From assembly GCA_017553625.1 (NCBI GenBank), contig JAFZKP010000004.1, positions 1-34,272 of the forward strand: DNA of 34,272 nucleotides. The letters are read 5' to 3'. Of the stretch, positions 30,599-34,272 are shown piece by piece; positions within the stretch are counted from its first letter, which is position 1; each line of letters opens with the position of its first letter. Source of the stretch: Bacteroidales bacterium. Its GTDB lineage: Bacteria > Bacteroidota > Bacteroidia > Bacteroidales > F082. Position numbers and translations under genes: made by a program. The notes beneath the pieces are model-generated. The model worked only from the letters and a program-made list of their open reading frames with translations, was not told where the DNA came from and made no database searches.

Positions 30599-31522
30599 AT
30601 GAAAAAATCAATCTTAATCGTAACATTACTAATTCTCTGCACTATGAAAATCAATGCTCAACAACCTTATCTCACGCTTAACAACGGCGTGAAGATGCCT
30701 CAGTTCGGACTTGGACTTTACATGATTGCCGAAGGTGACGAGGCTTACAACTCAGTGAAAACCGCCCTTGAAAACGGTTATCGCCATTTCGATTGCGCCC
30801 ACGCCTATCAGAACGAACGCAGCCTCGGTCGTGCCATCAAAGACAATGGCGTACCGCGCGACAGTATCTGGATTACCAGCAAACTTTGGCCTAACGAGTA
30901 CGGCGAAGGCAAGACACTCAAGGCTATCGACCGCATGTTGGGCAGACTCGGCTTGGAATACATCGACCTCGTTTATTTCCACCAGCCTATGGGCGACTTC
31001 GTGGGCGGCTGGAAAGAGATGGAACAAGCGCTCGCTATGGGGAAAGTGCGTGCCATCGGCATCTCCAACTTCGATGTCTCCGATGAGATTTTCGACTCGC
31101 TTATCAACTCAGCCAAAGTGAAACCGCAAATCATGCAAATCGAGTGTCACCCTTACGCTCAGCGTAAGCACTGGCAGGAACGCTGTGCCGCCGAAGGAAT
31201 CCAAATCGAGTGCTGGTTCCCCTTGGGTGGTCGCGACTCGAAAGGCGAAATCCTTCGTGACCCTGTCATCAACGAAATTGCACAGGCGCACGGCAAAAGC
31301 GCGGCACAGGTCATCATTCGCTGGCATCTACAGGAAGGCTTTTCGGTGATACCGGGTGCTTCAAATCCAGCCTACATCAAGGAAAACATCGAGGTGTTCG
31401 ACTTCGCGCTTTCAAATGTCGAAATGGCAAAAATCAGGGCTTTGAATAAGGAAAAACGCTATTTCAACATGTCGTACGAAGACCAAGTGAGGTGGTTCAG
31501 CCAATGGAATCCAACGGATTAA
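30599..31522 (+). CDS. Exported aldo/keto reductase
   Basis: 307 residues. It belongs to the AKR superfamily (2,5-diketo-D-gluconate reductase-like group), NAD(P)H-dependent carbonyl reductases. The catalytic tetrad is visible: Asp in HFDCAHAYQNE, Tyr in the same motif, Lys in WITSKLWPNE and His in LVYFHQPMGD. Cofactor-binding blocks are AIGISNFDVSDEIFDSL and SVIPGASNPAYIKENIEVFD. Unusually it begins with a signal peptide (MKKSILIVTLLILCTMKINA), so it should act outside the cytoplasm, where NAD(P)H is scarce. The upstream in-frame codon at 30572 lies inside the -7 box and is rejected as start. It follows the AraC gene and has its own promoter. Confidence 0.92.
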   Translation: MKKSILIVTLLILCTMKINAQQPYLTLNNGVKMPQFGLGLYMIAEGDEAYNSVKTALENGYRHFDCAHAYQNERSLGRAIKDNGVPRDSIWITSKLWPNEYGEGKTLKAIDRMLGRLGLEYIDLVYFHQPMGDFVGGWKEMEQALAMGKVRAIGISNFDVSDEIFDSLINSAKVKPQIMQIECHPYAQRKHWQERCAAEGIQIECWFPLGGRDSKGEILRDPVINEIAQAHGKSAAQVIIRWHLQEGFSVIPGASNPAYIKENIEVFDFALSNVEMAKIRALNKEKRYFNMSYEDQVRWFSQWNPTD

Positions 31523-31527
31523 TTTTG

Positions 31528-31535
31528 TATCTTTG
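31528..31535 (+). promoter_or_regulatory. -7 box of the flavodoxin lipoprotein gene (TATCTTTG)
   Basis: TATCTTTG, 23 bp before the ATG at 31559, with no clear -33 element. It would transcribe the flavodoxin and FMN reductase genes together. Confidence 0.55.
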
Positions 31536-31558
31536 CCAAAAAACAAACAGATAGTAGT

Positions 31559-32197
31559 ATGAAGCAATTAATTATCGCAGCCCTCGCATTTCTGATGGCC
31601 AGTGGCTGCAACGGACAATCAAACAACGTAGAGACGCGTCATGGCACGTCTCTACAAGACAAACAAACATCTAACGATCAAACCAATATGAAAAAACCAA
31701 TCGTAATCTTCTTCTCCCACGCTGGCGACAATTACGCAGTGGGCAACATCGAAGTCGGAAACACCAAAATCGTAGCCGACTACATCAGCGAAATCGCAGG
31801 TGCCGACCAATTTGAAATCGTCACTCACAAATACGACGGCATGGCTTACAATCCACTGATTAAGTTGGCACAAGAAGAGGCCAACCGTGGTGAACTTCCA
31901 CCTTACGAAGGCTCAGCTCCCGACCTCTCGCAGTACGGCACCGTCTTTATCGGTGGTCCCGTTTGGTGGGGAACCTATCCTCAAGTGATGTTTACATTAT
32001 TTAAAGACATCAACCTCGACGGAAAGACCGTCATCCCATTCACAACCCACGAAGGCAGCGGTCTCGCCTCCTGTGTAAAAGATGTCAAGAAAGCTTTCCC
32101 GAAGGCAAATGTAACTGGCGAGTTCAGCATCTACGGCCACGAAGTCCGCACCGGCAGAGCCAAAGTTGAGAAATGGTTGAAAGGGTTAGGGTATTAA
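31559..32197 (+). CDS. Flavodoxin-domain lipoprotein
   Basis: 212 residues. Lipoprotein signal with lipobox ASGC (Cys17), a linker, then a flavodoxin domain from about residue 45 (KKPIVIFFSHAGDNYAVGNI). Other blocks: QFEIVTHKYDGMAYNPLIKL, VFIGGPVWWGTYPQVMFTLF and IPFTTHEGSGLASCVKDVKK. It should bind FMN and be anchored outside the cytoplasm. Residues 24-32 (VETRHGTSL) are encoded by a palindrome that lies within the linker. The FMN reductase gene starts 12 nt after its stop, so the two are probably one operon. The second exported flavodoxin in this window (28628) is a different subfamily. Confidence 0.9.
   Translation: MKQLIIAALAFLMASGCNGQSNNVETRHGTSLQDKQTSNDQTNMKKPIVIFFSHAGDNYAVGNIEVGNTKIVADYISEIAGADQFEIVTHKYDGMAYNPLIKLAQEEANRGELPPYEGSAPDLSQYGTVFIGGPVWWGTYPQVMFTLFKDINLDGKTVIPFTTHEGSGLASCVKDVKKAFPKANVTGEFSIYGHEVRTGRAKVEKWLKGLGY
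31628..31655. repeat. Palindromic element inside the flavodoxin lipoprotein gene
   Basis: GTAGAGACG (31628-31636) and CGTCTCTAC (31647-31655) are perfect 9-bp arms around a 10-nt loop. It is in frame and encodes VETRHGTSL in the flexible linker between the lipid anchor and the flavodoxin fold. The GAGACG / CGTCTC core is shared with the palindromes in the T9SS gene at 21237 and 21378, so these are probably one dispersed family. Confidence 0.8.
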
Positions 32198-32209
32198 AAC
32201 CATAATGTC

Positions 32210-32746
32210 ATGAAAAAAGTAGTCGTAATATCAACCAGCCTTAGAGCTGGCTCAAACAGTCAAGTTTTAGCTGAGAAATTTGCTGAAGGAGCAAAATCAA
32301 CTGGAAATGAAATTGAATTCATCAGTCTTAGAGGTAAAGATATCAAATTTTGTATGGGATGCCTCGCTTGCCAGAAGTTGGGCGCATGTGTTATCAAGGA
32401 CGACGTGCCTTACATCATGGAAAGCGTTCTCAACGCCGATGTGGTGTGCTGGGCAACACCAATCTATTACTACGAGATGAGCGGGCAGATGAAAACCCTC
32501 ATCGACCGCATGAACGCCATGTATCCAAAGGACTACCGCTTCCGCGATGTATATCTGCTGGCAACTGCTACTGAGGATGAAGAAGAAACTCCGCAACGTG
32601 CCGAAACAGGTCTCACCGGCTGGATCGACTGCTATCCCAAGAGCCGCCTCGCCGGCACTCTCTTCTGCGGCGGAGTGACTATGCCACGAGATATTGAGGG
32701 TAATGGAAAGCTGCAGGAGGCATACAAAATGGGGAAAAACGTGTAA
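32210..32746 (+). CDS. NADPH-dependent FMN reductase / iron-sulfur flavoprotein family protein
   Basis: 178 residues, cytoplasmic, flavodoxin-like fold. The FMN loop is VVVISTSLRAGSNSQVLAEK. A compact cysteine motif, FCMGCLACQKLGACVI, has the CxxCxxC spacing plus a fourth Cys, as in the iron-sulfur flavoprotein group. DVVCWATPIYYYEMSGQMKT is the usual second signature. It probably passes electrons from NAD(P)H to FMN and then to an acceptor. It is second in the operon with the flavodoxin lipoprotein and ends before a good terminator. Confidence 0.9.
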   Translation: MKKVVVISTSLRAGSNSQVLAEKFAEGAKSTGNEIEFISLRGKDIKFCMGCLACQKLGACVIKDDVPYIMESVLNADVVCWATPIYYYEMSGQMKTLIDRMNAMYPKDYRFRDVYLLATATEDEEETPQRAETGLTGWIDCYPKSRLAGTLFCGGVTMPRDIEGNGKLQEAYKMGKNV

Positions 32747-32763
32747 AACACAAACAACAATAA

Positions 32764-32802
32764 TCCGCAACTCAGGCGCAGGCTCGAGTTGCGGAATTTT
32801 TT
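32764..32802 (+). terminator. Intrinsic terminator
   Basis: TCCGCAACTC (32764-32773) and GAGTTGCGGA (32786-32795) form a perfect 10-bp stem with a 12-nt loop and a T-run. It closes the flavodoxin/FMN reductase unit. The next -7 box (TACTTTTG, 32804-32811) starts immediately after the T-run. Confidence 0.85.
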
Positions 32803-32803
32803 G

Positions 32804-32811
32804 TACTTTTG
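32804..32811 (+). promoter_or_regulatory. -7 box of the OYE-like oxidoreductase gene (TACTTTTG)
   Basis: TACTTTTG, 24 bp before the ATG at 32836. It lies 2 bp beyond the terminator T-run of the previous unit, so the upstream promoter elements overlap the terminator hairpin. Confidence 0.55.
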
Positions 32812-32835
32812 CCAGCAAATATTCAAAATAGAAAT

Positions 32836-33984
32836 ATGACGCCACAAGAATCCATCTTCGCCCCGACCACTATTGGTGGAGTACATGTGAAAAACCGAGT
32901 CCTTCGTGCGGCGACGGACGAGTCGATGGGCGATGCCAACGGCTTTCCCACGGCACAACTGACTGCGCTTTATGAGCGGCTGGCGAAAGGCGAAGTAGGT
33001 GCTATCATCACCGGTTACATCGCCGTCGCGGAAAAAGGCAAGAGCACCTTTCCGGGCATGTGTACGTTGGAGGCGGACGAAAAGATTCCTGCCTACCGTA
33101 CGCTGACCGATGCCGTGCATCAGTACGACACGCCGATTATCGCGCAGATCGCACATTGCGGCGCACAGGGAGCAACCAAGTACGGCAAGGTGTGCGCACT
33201 AAAAGAGGTCGAGATACACACTATCATCCGTCAGTTCATTGAGGCCGCCAAACGTGCTTCGAAAGCAGGATTTGACGGTGTGGAACTGCACTGTGCGCAC
33301 GGCTATCTGTTGAGCGAGTTCCTGTCGCCAAAGAAGAACAAACGCTGCGACAAATGGGGCGGCTCGGCCGAAAACCGCTTCCTCATAGTAGGTGAGATTA
33401 TCCGAGGAATCAAAGCCGTCCTTCCGCAGTTCCCTGTTTGGGTCAAACTGAACGGCACTGAGAAAAACGGTGTTACCGAGGACTTGGCCGCCGAATATGC
33501 CACGTTGATGGAGCAAGCGGGAGCCGATGCCATCGAGGTGTCGTGCGGCTTGTCGGAGGATGTGTTCATGTTCGCCAGAGGAAGCGTCCCGTTTGACATG
33601 ATCTGTCACGACTATCCCGTTGTGAAGAATGTTCCGAAGCCACTCATGAAACTGATGAAGCCTCTGGTAAACAGACTCTTGGAACCGCCTGCTCCGAAGC
33701 GTTTATACAATGTCTCTGCTGCGGAACGCATCAAAGCGAAAGTGCATGTGCCCGTGATTGTCGTCGGTGGTATTCATGACCTGCCGGAGATTGAATCGGT
33801 CATCAACGAGCACGGCTTGGACGCGGTGTCGCTGTGCCGTCCGCTCATCCTCGAACCGACGCTGGTGCAGAAATACAAGTCCGGCAAGCAGACCGAGGCC
33901 AAGTGCATCGAGTGCAACTACTGCATGATCGGTATCAGCCAACGTCCGCTTCGTTGCTATTACGGCAAACTGCCGAAGGATTAA
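32836..33984 (+). CDS. NADH:flavin oxidoreductase, Old Yellow Enzyme-like
   Basis: 382 residues from the ATG at 32836; the earlier in-frame codon at 32809 lies in the promoter box. It has the FMN-binding TIM barrel: IFAPTTIGGVHVKNRVLRAA at the start, GFDGVELHCAHGYLLSEFLS and a CDKWGGSAENRF block, then PVIVVGGIHDLPEIESVINE and DAVSLCRPLILEP. A cysteine cluster near the C terminus, KCIECNYCMIGISQRPLRCY, resembles the [4Fe-4S]-binding segment of 2,4-dienoyl-CoA reductases, but the second flavin domain of those enzymes is absent. It probably reduces activated alkenes or similar electrophiles. An SDR gene follows after 26 nt. Confidence 0.92.
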   Translation: MTPQESIFAPTTIGGVHVKNRVLRAATDESMGDANGFPTAQLTALYERLAKGEVGAIITGYIAVAEKGKSTFPGMCTLEADEKIPAYRTLTDAVHQYDTPIIAQIAHCGAQGATKYGKVCALKEVEIHTIIRQFIEAAKRASKAGFDGVELHCAHGYLLSEFLSPKKNKRCDKWGGSAENRFLIVGEIIRGIKAVLPQFPVWVKLNGTEKNGVTEDLAAEYATLMEQAGADAIEVSCGLSEDVFMFARGSVPFDMICHDYPVVKNVPKPLMKLMKPLVNRLLEPPAPKRLYNVSAAERIKAKVHVPVIVVGGIHDLPEIESVINEHGLDAVSLCRPLILEPTLVQKYKSGKQTEAKCIECNYCMIGISQRPLRCYYGKLPKD

Positions 33985-34010
33985 ATGATTAACAAATAAA
34001 CAATTATACT

Positions 34011-34272
34011 ATGCAAATAGCCATTATTACAGGAGCATCGTCCGGATTAGGAAAGGTGTTTTTTGAGAAAGTTGTAGAACGCTATCCGCGGCTCGACGAG
34101 TATTGGGTTATCGCCCGAAGCGAGAACAAACTGAAGGAACTGGCAGAGCAGCACCCGCAGCAGAAAGTGCGCGTCGTGCCGTTGGATCTGTCTGACAGAC
34201 GCAGCATGGAAACATTCGAGAAACTGCTGGACGAGCAAAAGCCCGACATACGACTGCTGATTAACAACGCCG
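34011..34272 (+). CDS. Short-chain dehydrogenase/reductase, 3'-truncated by the window edge
   Basis: The first 87 codons of an SDR. The Rossmann dinucleotide motif is at the very start (MQIAIITGASSGLGKVFFEK: TGxxxGxG), the acidic DLSD block is at about residue 63, and the strand-4 motif LLINNA lies at the window edge (NNAG type). The catalytic Tyr/Lys part is outside. It starts 26 nt after the OYE-like gene and is probably in the same transcript. Substrate cannot be inferred. Confidence 0.88.
   Translation, partial: MQIAIITGASSGLGKVFFEKVVERYPRLDEYWVIARSENKLKELAEQHPQQKVRVVPLDLSDRRSMETFEKLLDEQKPDIRLLINNA

Noticed and set aside
32297-32845. 182-codon minus-strand ORF opposite the FMN reductase gene
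   Set aside because: Antisense shadow that crosses the terminator and promoter of the plus-strand genes.

Overview
The window looks like chromosomal DNA from an uncultured member of the order Bacteroidales (phylum Bacteroidota). The support is: many Bacteroidota-type promoters (TAnnTTTG -7 box, some with a TTG about 17-22 bp upstream); a secreted protein with a type IX secretion (T9SS) C-terminal sorting domain; lineage-typical proteins such as DUF3822 beside rsmD, a FISUMP-domain lipoprotein and the single-chain PurL; and a cobalamin riboswitch in front of a DUF4465 protein. I found no rRNA, tRNA, CRISPR array, transposase or phage gene.

Layout. 1-3.76 kb: the 3' part of purL, then a candidate standalone small RNA with its own promoter and terminator. 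3.76-4.8 kb: a minus-strand DUF1016 N-domain gene with a small unknown partner and an operator-like inverted repeat. 4.93-9.9 kb: a minus-strand operon, probably with a long structured leader, encoding an LPP20-like secreted protein, a DUF4384 secreted protein and two tandem lipoproteins with caspase-like (C14) domains. This is my best candidate for an undescribed system. 9.9-10.25 kb: a cluster of five hairpins, then an operator-like array around the promoter of a Fic protein whose motif has Gln instead of the catalytic His. 11.3-17.4 kb: housekeeping and conserved genes (holA, AMP nucleosidase, radical SAM protein, a membrane-anchored unknown, DUF3822, rsmD, C69 dipeptidase). 17.4-19.6 kb: two unknown cytoplasmic proteins, one with a frameshift. 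19.7-24.1 kb: a CoA-transferase and a T9SS-exported beta-helix/DUF4465 protein, probably in one transcript led by a cobalamin riboswitch. 24.1-25.5 kb: gene remnants, a MarC membrane protein and a broken small lipoprotein. 25.5-29.6 kb: a two-signal FISUMP lipoprotein, a CDF metal exporter, a flavodoxin with a damaged C terminus, a small membrane protein and the first 42 codons of a ZIP transporter. 29.68-34.27 kb: an AraC regulator followed by a redox cluster (aldo/keto reductase, flavodoxin lipoprotein, FMN reductase, Old-Yellow-Enzyme-like oxidoreductase, SDR cut by the window end).

A theme across the window is small palindromic sequence. Palindromes lie inside three reading frames: the DUF1016 gene, the T9SS sorting domain, and the linker of the flavodoxin lipoprotein. 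Other hairpin units are packed into intergenic DNA at 9.9-10.1 kb and 15.68-15.77 kb, and a 19.76-19.88 kb array of 8-bp units folds back on itself. Several fragments of otherwise lost genes (24.15, 24.99 and 29.4 kb, possibly 19.67 kb) show ongoing gene decay.

All family names come from reading the translated sequence. No database search was run.
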